Below are positions 52,567 through 62,757 of a stretch of 64,000 bases of DNA, in pieces. Each line of letters starts with the position of its first letter. Position 1 is the first letter of the stretch. Source of the DNA: an uncultured Clostridia bacterium (lineage in GTDB: Bacteria > Bacillota > Clostridia > Oscillospirales > Ruminococcaceae); contig CANQLR010000001.1 in assembly GCA_947624745.1 (NCBI GenBank), positions 95,680 through 159,679 of the forward strand, written 5' to 3'. The notes under the pieces were generated by a model. The model made no database searches and was not told the origin of the DNA. It worked only from the letters and a program-made list of their open reading frames with translations. The position numbers and the translations under genes were made by a program.

Positions 52567-53516
52567 ACAAAGTCCTTCGCGGCGCTCATAAGCTGCTCCG
52601 CCGCTTCTTCGAGGGTGCCTTTAACGGTGCAGCCCGCGGCGCGGACGTGCCCCCCTCCTCCGAAGCGCGCCGCAAGCTTCGACGCGTCCGCCGAAACGGT
52701 CCGCACCGACGCCTTGAAGAGCCCCGGGTCGTCGGCCTGCTGCTTTAGGGTTATGCCGATCTTCACGCCCTCGACGTTTAATGGTATCGCCGCGAAGGCG
52801 TCAAGCTCGGCCCTATCAATCGAAAACTCGTCTATGATGGCGTTAGTTATCGCGATCATCGCGATTTTTCCGTCCTCCGAAAATCTCATGGTGCCGATGG
52901 CTCTTTGCTCGGCCAAAAGCCTCCCCCGGGACTTCGTCTGGAACATATCCCGGTTTATCGCCGCCGCGTGGCAGCCGGCCTCCTTAAGCTCGGCGGCGGC
53001 GCGGTGGGCGGCGGGGCTTGTGCCCTCGTACATGAAGCAGCCCGTGTCGGTCGCGATGCCGGTGTAAAGGCAGTCCGCGATGAGCGGCGTTATCTTCCCG
53101 CCCATGAGCTTTATAAGCTCGAAAATGATGAGGCAGGTGGCGCAGCAGTCGCCGTCGACGAAGTTTTCCTTCGCAAAGAGCTTGTTCGATTTGTGGTGAT
53201 CTATGCAGATGTCCACCCTCTCGGCGTACTCCTCCTCAAGAGGGCTCCCTAAAAGCTTCGGGTCGGCGACGTCGACCGAGATGACCGTTTTTTCCCCGAA
53301 GTCGAGATCCTTATACTCCCCGGCGATATAGCCGAACATTGCGGGGAAGCCGTCCGAGTTTTTCACGTTCGCCTTTATCCCCCGCGAGCGCAGGAAGTAG
53401 CACAGCCCGAGCCCCGAGCCGGTGGTGTCGCCGTCGGGTCTTGCGTGGGTGAGTATCGTCACGTTGTCGGCTTTTTCAAGCCTTTCGGCCAGCCTTTTAA
53501 GCGCGTCAGCTGTCAT
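52563..53516 (-). CDS. nrnA: DHH-family phosphoesterase (NrnA-like)
   Basis: ILTHARPDGDTTGSGLGL, CIDHHKSN, GGGGHVRAAGC. Confidence 0.93.
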   Translation of the reverse strand: MTADALKRLAERLEKADNVTILTHARPDGDTTGSGLGLCYFLRSRGIKANVKNSDGFPAMFGYIAGEYKDLDFGEKTVISVDVADPKLLGSPLEEEYAERVDICIDHHKSNKLFAKENFVDGDCCATCLIIFELIKLMGGKITPLIADCLYTGIATDTGCFMYEGTSPAAHRAAAELKEAGCHAAAINRDMFQTKSRGRLLAEQRAIGTMRFSEDGKIAMIAITNAIIDEFSIDRAELDAFAAIPLNVEGVKIGITLKQQADDPGLFKASVRTVSADASKLAARFGGGGHVRAAGCTVKGTLEEAAEQLMSAAKDFV

Positions 53517-53895
53517 TGTCCGTCTCCTTTGCTTCGTCGTCGTTGTCCTTCGGCAGATCGAGCTCGCGAAGGAGCTTTGATATGTGCGCGGAATACTCCG
53601 CCGAATCGTCTGCCGTAAATCTCAGCTCGGGGGCTTTTCTTATCCCCAGAACCGAGACTATCTCGTGCCGCAGGAGCCCAGAGGCGCTCTCGAGCCCCTT
53701 GACGGCCTCCTTGGCGGCGTTTATTCCGTCAAGGCTCGAAACATATATCCTCGCGACGGAGCGGTCGCGCGAGACCTCCGCCCGAACGACGGTGAGCCTT
53801 TCGGCGTCGACGCGCGGGTCCTTGAGGTCCCTCATTTTCCCGCCGATTATCCTCTGGATATCCGACGCGAGCCTTGCGGCCTTGTAGTCTGCCAT
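53506..53895 (-). CDS. rbfA: 30S ribosome-binding factor A
   Basis: RLASDIQRIIGGKMRDLKDPRV; conserved position. Confidence 0.95.
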   Translation of the reverse strand: MADYKAARLASDIQRIIGGKMRDLKDPRVDAERLTVVRAEVSRDRSVARIYVSSLDGINAAKEAVKGLESASGLLRHEIVSVLGIRKAPELRFTADDSAEYSAHISKLLRELDLPKDNDDEAKETDNDS

Positions 53896-53927
53896 AAATT
53901 TATCTCCTTATATATCCGCAAATGAGC

Positions 53928-56459
53928 TTATCGTTCCTCTTCCTGCATCACATAGCCCTCGAAGATGTCGCCCTCCTTGAAGTCGTTGAACTTTTCGAGG
54001 GTAATTCCGCACTCGAACCCGGCGGCGACGTCGCGGACGTTGTCCTTGAAGCGCTTAAGGCTCGACATCTTGTCGTCGGCGATGATAATGCCGTCGCGGA
54101 CCACCCGTACCTGGTCGTTTCTCGAAATTTTGCCGTCGAGGACGTAGCACCCCGCGACCGAGCCGACGCCGGTGATCTTGTATACCTGTCTGACCTCGAC
54201 CCGGGCGGTGTCGACCTCTTTGAACTTCGGTGCGAGCATACCCTTCATGGCGGTCTCGATCTCCTCAATGGCGTCGTAGATAACGCGGTAGAGCCGCATA
54301 TCCACGCCGTCCCGCTCGGCGTTTGCCTTCGCGACGGGGTCGGGTCTTACGTTGAATCCGACGATTATCGCGTTCGAGGCGGAGGCGAGCATGACGTCGC
54401 TCTCCGATACCGCGCCCACGCCGCCGTGGATAACGCGCACGCGCACCTCGTCGTTGGAAATTTTTTCGAGAGACTGCTTCACCGCCTCGACCGAGCCCTG
54501 AACGTCGGCCTTTACGACTATCGGCAGCTCCTTCATCTCGCCCTCCGAGATCTGGCTGAACAGGTTGTCGAGGGTGACCTTCTTATACTGCTTGAATACC
54601 TCCTCCTTCTGCTCCTGCTTGCGCTGCTCGACGAGCTCTCTCGCCAGCTTTTCGTCCGCCACGGCGTTGAAAACGTCTCCCGCGGAGGGCGCTTCGTCGA
54701 GGCCGGTTATCTCGACAGGAACTGCGGGCCCCGCCTCGCTGACGGCTCTGCCCTTGTCGTCGGTCATCGTTCTCACGCGGCCGACCGAGGTCCCCGCGAT
54801 GATTATATCGCCCATCCGGAGCGTTCCGTTCTGAACCAAAACGGTGGCGACCGGTCCTCTGCCCCGATCGAGTCTCGCTTCGATGACCGAGCCCTTTGCA
54901 AGGCGGTTCGGGTTGGCTTTAAGCTCCAAAACGTCGGCGACAAGAAGGACGTTTTCGAGGAGCTCGTCTATCCCCTCGCCGGTCTTGGCCGAAACGGGCA
55001 CGCAAACCACGTCGCCGCCCCACGCCTCGACCACAAGGTCGTGCTCGGTGAGCTGCTGCATGATCCTGTCGGGGTTCGCACCCTCTTTATCCATTTTATT
55101 TATCGCGACGATTATCGAGACGCCCGCCGCCTTGGCGTGATTTATCGCCTCGATGGTCTGGGGCATTATTCCGTCGTCCGCCGCGACGACAAGTATCGCT
55201 ATATCGGTGACCATGGCGCCGCGAAGCCTCATCGCAGTGAAGGCCTCATGTCCCGGGGTGTCGAGGAAGGTGATGTCGCGGCCGTTTACCTTTACCCTGT
55301 ACGCGCCAATGTGCTGGGTGATGCCGCCCGCCTCGGTCGCGGTGACGTTCGCGTGGCGGATTTTATCAAGAAGCGAGGTCTTTCCGTGATCGACGTGTCC
55401 CATGACGACGACGACCGGGCTTCTCTCGACGAGATCCTCCGCCTTGTCCTCCTCATCGACGATAAGCCGCTCCTCGATGGTGACGACGACCTCTTTTTCG
55501 ACCTTCGCGCCGAGCTCCTCGGCCACGAGCGCCGCGGTGTCGAAGTCCACCGTTTCGTTGAGGGTCGCGAAAACTCCGAGACCCATAAGCTTCTTGACGA
55601 CCTCCGAGGCTGTGACCTTAAGGCGCGCCGCAAGCTCGGAAACGACTATCTCGTCGGGTATCATGACCCGAAGCTGCTGCTTTCTTGCGCGTTCGAGCTC
55701 TAAGCGGCGGAGCTTTTCGGCCTCGGTCTCCCGCTTCGAGGAGAGCTGCTGCTTCTTCTGCTGCTTCGATTTCTGGACGAGCTTCTGCTTCTTCTGGTAA
55801 TTTTCGTTGTTTTTCCTGCCGCTGTCGGCCATGTTGTCATACCGCTCGTTGTACTTGTCGATGTTGACATAGCTTCCGCGGGTGTCGACGACCCTCTGCT
55901 GCTTTTCCGCCGCCGAGGCAGACCCGTTCCCCGAGGAGACGAGCTTCTGACGCTCGCCGTGCTCCTGCTTCTTGGCGGGCTTTTTCTCCTGCTTCTTCTG
56001 GGGGCGCTCCTCCGGCTTGGGCTGTGGCTTCGGCTCGGGCTTCGGCTCCGGCTTCTTTTCCTGATTTTGATCGGGCTTCGGCTCGGGCTTAGGCTCGGGT
56101 TTTTTCTCCGGCTCGGGAGCCTTCTCGGCAGGCTTTTCGGCGGGCTTTTGCGGCTCGGGAGCTTTAACTGCCTCCGGCTCCGGCTTTTTCTCCGGCTCGG
56201 GAGCTTTTTCCGCCGGCTTAGGCTGCGGCTTGGGCTTCGGCTCCGGCTTCGGGGTGGCGGTGCGGTCGGCAAAATACTCGTCGAAGCTCTCCGCCTGATT
56301 TTTCCGGGTGTAAAGCTCGAAGATGTAATTTGCCTCCTCCGGGGTAAGAGAAGCGCTCGGCTTTTTCTGCCCGAAGGGCTCGGCGAGGGCGTTCACGATC
56401 TCCGCCGAAGGGATTTTAAGGTCTTTGGCTAAGTCTGTTAGTTTGTATTTTTTTATCAT
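53928..56459 (-). CDS. infB: Translation initiation factor IF-2
   Basis: [46 protein letters not shown]; Lys/Pro/Glu-rich N-terminus. Confidence 0.98.
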   Translation of the reverse strand: MIKKYKLTDLAKDLKIPSAEIVNALAEPFGQKKPSASLTPEEANYIFELYTRKNQAESFDEYFADRTATPKPEPKPKPQPKPAEKAPEPEKKPEPEAVKAPEPQKPAEKPAEKAPEPEKKPEPKPEPKPDQNQEKKPEPKPEPKPQPKPEERPQKKQEKKPAKKQEHGERQKLVSSGNGSASAAEKQQRVVDTRGSYVNIDKYNERYDNMADSGRKNNENYQKKQKLVQKSKQQKKQQLSSKRETEAEKLRRLELERARKQQLRVMIPDEIVVSELAARLKVTASEVVKKLMGLGVFATLNETVDFDTAALVAEELGAKVEKEVVVTIEERLIVDEEDKAEDLVERSPVVVVMGHVDHGKTSLLDKIRHANVTATEAGGITQHIGAYRVKVNGRDITFLDTPGHEAFTAMRLRGAMVTDIAILVVAADDGIMPQTIEAINHAKAAGVSIIVAINKMDKEGANPDRIMQQLTEHDLVVEAWGGDVVCVPVSAKTGEGIDELLENVLLVADVLELKANPNRLAKGSVIEARLDRGRGPVATVLVQNGTLRMGDIIIAGTSVGRVRTMTDDKGRAVSEAGPAVPVEITGLDEAPSAGDVFNAVADEKLARELVEQRKQEQKEEVFKQYKKVTLDNLFSQISEGEMKELPIVVKADVQGSVEAVKQSLEKISNDEVRVRVIHGGVGAVSESDVMLASASNAIIVGFNVRPDPVAKANAERDGVDMRLYRVIYDAIEEIETAMKGMLAPKFKEVDTARVEVRQVYKITGVGSVAGCYVLDGKISRNDQVRVVRDGIIIADDKMSSLKRFKDNVRDVAAGFECGITLEKFNDFKEGDIFEGYVMQEEER

Positions 56460-56490
56460 AGGCAATTTGTCCTCCAAAAAATTTCGGTTT

Positions 56491-56790
56491 TCATTTTTCC
56501 GTCTTTTTCATCACCGAGCGGGCGAACCCCGCGTCGGAAAGCGCCATGACCCCGAACCTTTTGCCGACGGCCTCCGAGATATCGTCCATGGCGTCGGGAA
56601 GAATTATCAGCGGGACCTTTTCGCGGGAGCATTCCCACTCGAATTCCTTGAGGGTCTTGGGCGAAACGTCGCTCGCCATAAGGACCAGCTTTGCTTCCTT
56701 TCTTCGCACGAGGCTTTTGACCTCGTCGCTTCCGCCGACGAGCATTCCCGCTCGCCGCGCCATCGAAAGGGTGCCCTTTACGTCGCTCAT
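56491..56790 (-). CDS. L7Ae-like ribosomal protein (YlxQ)
   Basis: [46 protein letters not shown]. Confidence 0.88.
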   Translation of the reverse strand: MSDVKGTLSMARRAGMLVGGSDEVKSLVRRKEAKLVLMASDVSPKTLKEFEWECSREKVPLIILPDAMDDISEAVGKRFGVMALSDAGFARSVMKKTEK

Positions 56791-57065
56791 TTTCCCATCG
56801 CCTCTTTTATCTCGGCCTCCAAACGGCCGTAAATTTCGGGGTCTATCCCGCACTCGAGGCTTTTTTCGAGCCGCCGGGCCTTTATCGCCTTTTTAAGGCA
56901 CTCGGGGTCGGGACATATGTATGCCCCCCTGCCCGACTTTTTCCCGCCGACGTCGACGCTTATCTCCCCCTCGGGGGAGCGTACTATCCTCAAAAGCTCC
57001 TTTTTCGGCCTCTGCGCAAAGCAGCCGACGCAGCTTCTTAGGGGTACCTTTCGCGGCTTTATCAT
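56787..57065 (-). CDS. YlxR family protein
   Basis: PLRSCVGCFAQRPKKELLRIVRSPEG; GRGAYICPDPECLKKA. Confidence 0.93.
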   Translation of the reverse strand: MIKPRKVPLRSCVGCFAQRPKKELLRIVRSPEGEISVDVGGKKSGRGAYICPDPECLKKAIKARRLEKSLECGIDPEIYGRLEAEIKEAMGK

Positions 57066-58237
57066 TCGCTCAAAGCCTCCCCGGCAGCTTCCTCCGCCTC
57101 GGGCGATATCACCTCGGCCTGCCCGGCGGCGGTATCTTTCGGCTCGCCTGAATCCTCGGGCTCGGGATCAGGGGCGGGGGCGTTCTTTTTGGCCTCCTCC
57201 GCCGCGGACTTGGAAACTATGTCTATTTTATATTTCGTGAGCCTTGCCGCAAGCTTTGCGTTCTGGCCCTTGTTGCCGATGGCGAGCGAGAGCTGGTTGT
57301 CGGGCACGGTGACGGTGCAGCTCTTGGGGTCGGTGTCGTGGATATCGACCGAAAGCACCTCGGCGGGAGCCAAAGACGAAGCGATGAACGCGGCGTCGTC
57401 TTCGTTATAAGGGATAAGGTCTATCTTCTCGCCGTGAAGCTCGTGGCGGATAGCGGCTATCCTTGACTGCTTCGGGCCTATGCAGGCGCCTATCGGGTCG
57501 ACGTTCGGCTCCTTCGCGGCGACCGCGACCTTGCTGCGCGAGCCCGCCTCGCGGGAGATGGCCTTTATCTCGACCGAGCCCTCGTAGATCTCCGGCACCT
57601 CGAGCTCAAACAGCCTTTTCACGAAGTCCTGATGGCTCCTCGACACCCGAACGTAGGGCTTTTTGTCGGGGCGGATGTTCACGACGTAGACCTTTATGTG
57701 CTCGCCCGCGCGGAAGACCTCGCCGGGAATGTGCTCTGCCTTCGGGAAGTAAATTTCGTCCCGGTCTATCATGATGACGGCGTTGCCGGTCGCAGGCTCG
57801 ACCTTCTGTACCGTCGCGGTGACTATCTCGTGCTCCTTGTCGCGGTACTGCTCGATGAGCCTTTCGCGCTCGTACTGCTTGATGTCCGAGCGTATCGACT
57901 GCTTCGCCGAGCTTGCCGCAACTCTGTGCAGCTGCAGCGGATCTATAGGTATCTCGACTACCCCGCCGACGTGCGCGGTCGTGTCATAGGTCAGCGCCGC
58001 GTCGATCATGATCTCGTTGTCGGGATCCTCCGGCTCGCCCTCGGTCACGTTCTTTATAAGCCCGATGGCGAAGGTCTCGGTCTCGGGGTCGATCTCGATG
58101 CGGATATTCTCCGTGTTCGGGAAGTCGTGCCGAATCGCGCGCGCCATGCCCGCCTTGATCTTCTCGATAAGCTGCTCGCCGGATATGCCGTTTTGCTGCT
58201 CAAGCATTTTCAGCGCCTCAAAAATTTCCTTGCTCAT
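57062..58237 (-). CDS. nusA: Transcription termination/antitermination protein NusA
   Basis: S1 and KH domains; GACIGPKQSRIAAIRHELHGEKIDLI; NQLSLAIGNKGQNAKLAARLT. Confidence 0.97.
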   Translation of the reverse strand: MSKEIFEALKMLEQQNGISGEQLIEKIKAGMARAIRHDFPNTENIRIEIDPETETFAIGLIKNVTEGEPEDPDNEIMIDAALTYDTTAHVGGVVEIPIDPLQLHRVAASSAKQSIRSDIKQYERERLIEQYRDKEHEIVTATVQKVEPATGNAVIMIDRDEIYFPKAEHIPGEVFRAGEHIKVYVVNIRPDKKPYVRVSRSHQDFVKRLFELEVPEIYEGSVEIKAISREAGSRSKVAVAAKEPNVDPIGACIGPKQSRIAAIRHELHGEKIDLIPYNEDDAAFIASSLAPAEVLSVDIHDTDPKSCTVTVPDNQLSLAIGNKGQNAKLAARLTKYKIDIVSKSAAEEAKKNAPAPDPEPEDSGEPKDTAAGQAEVISPEAEEAAGEALSE

Positions 58238-58279
58238 TTTTCCTGATTACCTCGCTTCTATTATTATAGTATTCGTTTT

Positions 58280-58762
58280 CTATTGAAGTTCCGCCTGCCA
58301 GTCGGCGTCGTCGTAAAGCTTCACGAAAGCCGTCTCGGAAAGCTTCACGTTTACCTCCTCGCCGTCCCGCAAAACGGTTATCTCCCCCGGAGAGAAGCTT
58401 TTAAGGGTCCCGATGAACTCCTTTTCGCCGTCCTTCGGGCGAATGTAGCGGACCCTAACCTCGTCGCCGATACAGACCTCGAAATGCTCGGGACGTTCGA
58501 GCCTTCTTGCGAGCCCCGGCGAGCAGACCTCGAAAATATAGCTGCCGTCTATGGGGTCGTATTCGTCCAGAAGCTTGTCGAGCGGGCGGTGAAGCGCCTC
58601 GCAGTCGTCGATCGAGATCCCTCCGTCGCGGTCGATATACACCCGAAGATAGCGGTTCGCGCCCTCTTTTTCGAGCTTAACGTCCCACAGAAACAGGCCG
58701 AGCTCCTCGCAGAGCGGCTCCGCAAGCTTTCTGACGGCCGCAGCCGCCTTTGAATCCGCCAA
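58280..58762 (-). CDS. rimP: Ribosome maturation factor RimP
   Basis: RVYIDRDGGISIDDCEALHRPLD; SPGLARRLERPEHFE; TTG start after AAGGAGG. Confidence 0.95.
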   Translation of the reverse strand: MADSKAAAAVRKLAEPLCEELGLFLWDVKLEKEGANRYLRVYIDRDGGISIDDCEALHRPLDKLLDEYDPIDGSYIFEVCSPGLARRLERPEHFEVCIGDEVRVRYIRPKDGEKEFIGTLKSFSPGEITVLRDGEEVNVKLSETAFVKLYDDADWQAELQ

Positions 58763-58784
58763 AGCGTCTCCCTCCTTATTTTAA

Positions 58785-58818
58785 CAAAAAAGGCAGGAAT
58801 CACGATCCAGCCTTTTTA
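58785..58818 (-). promoter_or_regulatory. Leader intrinsic terminator/attenuator upstream of rimP-nusA-infB
   Basis: AAAAAGGCTGG-ATCGTGATT-CCTGCCTTTTTT between promoter and rimP RBS. Confidence 0.75.
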
Positions 58819-58831
58819 ACCTATTGACACT

Positions 58832-58859
58832 ATTATACCACACTTTTTCAAAAATGCAA
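58832..58859 (-). promoter_or_regulatory. Promoter of the rimP-nusA-infB operon
   Basis: Minus strand TTGCAT - 16 bp - TATAAT. Confidence 0.7.
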
Positions 58860-58899
58860 GGGGTTTGGGAAAATTTTTTGGGGAAAAGCCTTTATAAAG

Positions 58900-58975
58900 G
58901 CCAAAAACAAGCCGCCCCGGCAAAACCGAGACGGCGTGGTGAACCATTGGAGATTCTAACTCATGTCTCCGCCGT
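58900..58975 (-). pseudogene. 3' half of a tRNA-Glu with terminator-like hairpin, 5' half missing
   Basis: Minus strand GGCGGAGACATGAGTTAGAATCTCCAATGGTTCACCACGCCGTC versus tRNA-Glu GGCGGAGACATGAGTTCGATTCTCGTACGGGTCACCACGCCGTC at about 40312-40355. Confidence 0.7.
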
Positions 58976-59355
58976 CGGACAGGTCAGCGCGGTCTTTATA
59001 AAAGGCAGGGAATTCGGCATTTTGTAAAGACTTGTAAACTCTGCTACGGCGGGAATTGCGCCGAAAGGCGCAATTAGGGCTTCGCCCCTGCCCCCTGCTC
59101 CTTGCAGAATTTCGCGATAACCCCGCCTGAGTTGCGATAAGGTATTCGCTTCGCTCATGCTATTATAAGCCCCACCCCCTCCAACCTTTGAGCAGACCCG
59201 CAGCCTTGCGTTTGCCCCCTCCCGGCGGGAAGGGGCGCTTTGTATGCGCGTGCAGGCGAAGCCCGGGCGGCAGCTCCGCTGCCGCCAAGCCCTCCAAGCA
59301 AGCTCGGCGGGCGGTGCGCCCCTCTCCGTGTCCGCCCCGTCCTTCGCCCCACGCC
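58966..59355 (+). repeat. Repeat family R1, copy E (5' end replaced by tRNA-Glu fragment)
   Basis: Core from 'cggacaggtcagcgcgg' onward, degenerate 3' hairpin block. Confidence 0.85.
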
Positions 59356-59451
59356 CTCTCTCATCTCACAATAAGTCAATGATTTTCTTAGAAAACCCCA
59401 AATTACAGCATAGTATATAAAAAATCAATGAAAATATGTCAATAATTCCTC

Positions 59452-59480
59452 TTGCGTTTTTGAAAATGCTGTGGTATAAT
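59452..59480 (+). promoter_or_regulatory. Promoter for second solute-binding protein gene
   Basis: TTGCGT - 17 bp - TATAAT. Confidence 0.6.
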
Positions 59481-59535
59481 TTATCATGCACACAATGTGC
59501 GGCCTTATAAATTATCAAATTTGGGGGTAAACCTA

Positions 59536-60990
59536 ATGAAAAGAATCTTAGCCATCTGTCTGGCTCTGCTGATGGTCGCCGCGATCACGGGCTGCGGCTC
59601 GAGGAAGCGCCAGCCTATCCAGCTGACCCTCTCGACCGAGGACTCCGAGGCGATCCTTCGTGCCGCGGGCGTTACCCTGCCCGACGCGGAGACCGCTCCC
59701 GGCGCAGGCACCACCGTTCAGTGGTTCGGTTGGAGCGACCCTTACCAGGCGTATACCGAAACAACCATAGTCAACACCGGTTTCTGGACCTTCCAGGAAA
59801 AATACGGCTGCGGATTTGAATATGTCGAGGCTACCGACTACTTCTCCGCGAACGACGACCTCGCCAACCTCATCATGGCCGGCACCCCGCCGGATTGCAT
59901 GACCGGAGGCACCAACTCAACCGCCTCCTTCCCGATGAAGGCGATAAAGGGCATCACCCAGGCCGTCGACCCGTGGATCGACTATGACGACCCGCTTTGG
60001 GCTCCCATGAAGGAGACCGCTGACAACTTCGTCCTGAACGGCCAGCACTACCAGATCTGCATGCAGACCAAGCCGTCCAACGTCGTCGTCTACAACCGCA
60101 GAGTCATAAGCGAATGGGGCTTCGACGATCCCGCCGACCTCTACGCAAACGACGAATGGACCTGGGAAAAGTTCTATGATATGTGCGTCGAGTTCTCCGA
60201 CGAGGAGGACGACCGCTTCGCGCTCGACGGATACGCCTATGCCGGCATGTTCACCGAATCCACCGGCCAGATGTTCCTGATGCGCGACCCCAACGACAAC
60301 TATAAATATTATTCCAACCTCGACTCGCCCGAGATCGAGCGCGGCATGAGCTATCTCTACGACCTCTCGAAGAACCGCTGCACCTATCAGCGCGGCGGCT
60401 GGGCGCTTCGCGGCTCGGGCGCGTTCGGCGAGGGCATGAAGGAAGGCAAGTGCCTGTTCTATGTCATCGGCGAGAGCTTCTTCGAGCACCCCGTTGAAGA
60501 GGTCGAGGCTATCTGGGGCGATATGCACGCTCACGAGATCATGTTCGCTCCTCTTCCGAGAGACGAAAACGGTGACGGCAACTACTACTGCTCCTCGAGC
60601 TTCGAGGACGTAAAGGGCTCGATGGTCATCATCAAGGACGCCCGCAACCCCGAGGCTGCTGCGCTTCTTGCCGCCTGCGTCCGCTTCAAGGTCATCGACC
60701 CGACCGTTATCCAGATCAACAAGAGAATGCTCAAGGACACCTATCTCTGGACCGACGAGATGCTCGAAATGTCCGACGAGTGCAAGAGAATAGCCGACGC
60801 GCACGTCGTATTTGACGCATCCGGCAACCTCCCCGACAACCTCCAGCAGGTCCACGCCCGCCTCGGCGACTCTATCGCTCACGGCGGCTCCGAGCCGAGC
60901 TCCTGGGCGCAGCTCAAGGAGAATAATAAGGAGAGCTTCGAGTATTACATAGAGGAGCTCAATAAGATGATGGAGGACGGCGTGGCGTAA
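59536..60990 (+). CDS. Family 1 extracellular solute-binding lipoprotein (paralog of 15632-17104)
   Basis: Lipobox AAITGC; shares PIQLTLSTEDSEAI(L/M)RAAG(V/I).LPDAETA with the other copy. Confidence 0.9.
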   Translation: MKRILAICLALLMVAAITGCGSRKRQPIQLTLSTEDSEAILRAAGVTLPDAETAPGAGTTVQWFGWSDPYQAYTETTIVNTGFWTFQEKYGCGFEYVEATDYFSANDDLANLIMAGTPPDCMTGGTNSTASFPMKAIKGITQAVDPWIDYDDPLWAPMKETADNFVLNGQHYQICMQTKPSNVVVYNRRVISEWGFDDPADLYANDEWTWEKFYDMCVEFSDEEDDRFALDGYAYAGMFTESTGQMFLMRDPNDNYKYYSNLDSPEIERGMSYLYDLSKNRCTYQRGGWALRGSGAFGEGMKEGKCLFYVIGESFFEHPVEEVEAIWGDMHAHEIMFAPLPRDENGDGNYYCSSSFEDVKGSMVIIKDARNPEAAALLAACVRFKVIDPTVIQINKRMLKDTYLWTDEMLEMSDECKRIADAHVVFDASGNLPDNLQQVHARLGDSIAHGGSEPSSWAQLKENNKESFEYYIEELNKMMEDGVA

Positions 60991-61167
60991 GGCTGCTGCC
61001 GAAAAGCCGGGCGGAAGCTGAAAAAGCGGAAGCAAAGGCAAAGTGTAGGTTTAGAAGCGAAGGCTGTTGCCGGAAGGCGGAAGCTGCGCGGAAAAACGAA
61101 AACGATAAAAACAAGAAAGGCAGCTCCGGGAGGGGCTGTCTTTTTTGGGGTTTGCTGCAGGGTGGGG

Positions 61168-61834
61168 GCGAAGCCCGGGCGGCAGCGGAGCTGCCGCCAT
61201 GCCCTCCGAGCAAGCTCGGAGGGCGGTGCGCCTGCAAAGCAGGCGCACACGGGCTTCGCCGCGCGGATTCTGCACTTTGCGCCTCTAACGCAGTAAAGTG
61301 AGGGCCTGCAAGTGGAAGTAGGGGCAGGAAAGCGGGCAATGCTGCAAAAGGGGTGTAGAGGCACTGACCGGGGCGAAGCCCCAAAGCCCATGAAATGGGC
61401 TTTGTCCGCCGCTCGAAAAACAGGGGCCCCACAAAGTCCGTGGAATTTGAGGGGAGAGGAGGTAACAGTAAGCGTTGCTTTTTGCCGCTCGACTGCCCTC
61501 ACCATAAAGTATTGGTTCGGTTGTCTTGCGGAAAAGCAATCGCTTCTGTGCGCGAAATGAGTGAGCCCCTCCGCTTCTGCGGAGGGGCGAGGGATATGGA
61601 GCTTGCGACGACGAAGCGGCGGGAAGCACGCGGTAGCGTGCTTAGGGCTTCGCCCATGCGGGTCAGCCGCACCTTCGCGGTACAAACCGTGCGCCGAACT
61701 TTCTGCAACCCCCATGCGCTTGAGCAGCCCCCGGGCGGGGCGGCATAAGGTATTCGCTACGCTCATGCTATTTTAAGCCCCACCCCCTCCACCCCTTGAG
61801 CAGACTTGTAATTATGCAGCAGCCCCTCCCGGTA
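61168..61834 (+). repeat. Repeat family R1, copy F (interrupted by the integrative element)
   Basis: 5' hairpin block and core; breaks inside the CCCCTCCCGG hairpin. Confidence 0.9.
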
Positions 61835-61906
61835 AGCAGGTGTCCATAAAGAAGTTTTCAATCAAAAATTTTAATCTATGGCTCCCGTCAAGCGGAATTT
61901 AGGGCG

Positions 61907-61940
61907 AAAATAGGGCAAGGATAATCCTTGTCCTATTTTT
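61907..61940. terminator. Possible bidirectional terminator at XRE gene 3' end
   Basis: AAAATAGGGCAAGG-ATAAT-CCTTGTCCTATTTTTT. Confidence 0.65.
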
Positions 61941-62757
61941 TATGCTTTCTTTTACCTCTGCCATGTTTTCCTAATTTCCCCAAAATCTTTGATTTGGATA
62001 TTGCGCTCAAAAGCGCAGCTTTCTCGTCTGGCTTCAGAGTATTGTATGGAATTTGCAGTTGATTACAGACTAAAAACAGTTGTTTTTCTCGCTCGCTTCC
62101 CTTAAAATTCATAACTTCGTCGATCTTTTTCTGCGCTTCATCTGCCGTGTACGGAGCATCGGCAGTTGTACTGTCTGTCAGATGCTTTTCCCTAATATCG
62201 TTAAGAATCGAAAGCAAATCCTGTATCAAAACGCCCTCAATATAATGATGCTTGTCTACCTCTTCTGCAATCTCCAAAGTCCGTGCGTCTAAATTGTTTA
62301 CATCGCCGTTTTTCTCTAAAACCCTAAGCCTGCCGACATTCATGATTGAGGTAATTTCCTCAGCATGCATTTCTGCTATTCTATCGACAAACACTTCAGA
62401 ATCAACGAGCAGTCGCCTAAAGTTTTCGTGACAAAGGATTTCGCAAATTAGCCTATTATTCAGCTTTCCGCTTTTCAATATATCTATCGCCGCGTCACTC
62501 AAATGCAACTCACTAAGAGTTGTGTTTGGGTGATTTTTTGTTTCTGTAAGTCCAAGAAGATAGTCGGTAGATACTCCATAGAACTCGGCGAGCGTGACGA
62601 TTGCAAAAGGACTTATATCCTTATAGTTGTCCGTTTCGTATTTGCCGAGAGCAGATTTTGAAAGTCCTGTCTGCTCTGCAAGCTCCTCCAAAGTCAAGTG
62701 CTTCTGCATTACTCTTAAATCTTTTAATCTTTCGGGAATCGTAAGTTTTGCATACAT
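61933..62757 (-). CDS. XRE-family HTH regulator of the element
   Basis: LKDLRVMQKHLTLEELAEQTGLSKSALGKYETDNYKDISPFAIVTLAEFYGVSTDYLLGLTE; start MYAKLTIPER. Confidence 0.85.
   Translation of the reverse strand: MYAKLTIPERLKDLRVMQKHLTLEELAEQTGLSKSALGKYETDNYKDISPFAIVTLAEFYGVSTDYLLGLTETKNHPNTTLSELHLSDAAIDILKSGKLNNRLICEILCHENFRRLLVDSEVFVDRIAEMHAEEITSIMNVGRLRVLEKNGDVNNLDARTLEIAEEVDKHHYIEGVLIQDLLSILNDIREKHLTDSTTADAPYTADEAQKKIDEVMNFKGSEREKQLFLVCNQLQIPYNTLKPDEKAALLSAISKSKILGKLGKHGRGKRKHKK

Noticed and set aside
53922-55703. 593-aa plus-strand ORF opposite infB, and similar long antisense ORFs (28464-30029 opposite secA, 15614-17494 opposite the SBP gene, 21364-23166, 42048-43211)
   Set aside because: They mirror strong, recognisable genes. 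High GC at third codon positions leaves the antisense frame open. Compositions are skewed (Val/Arg/Leu/His-rich), with no family motifs and no consistent RBS.
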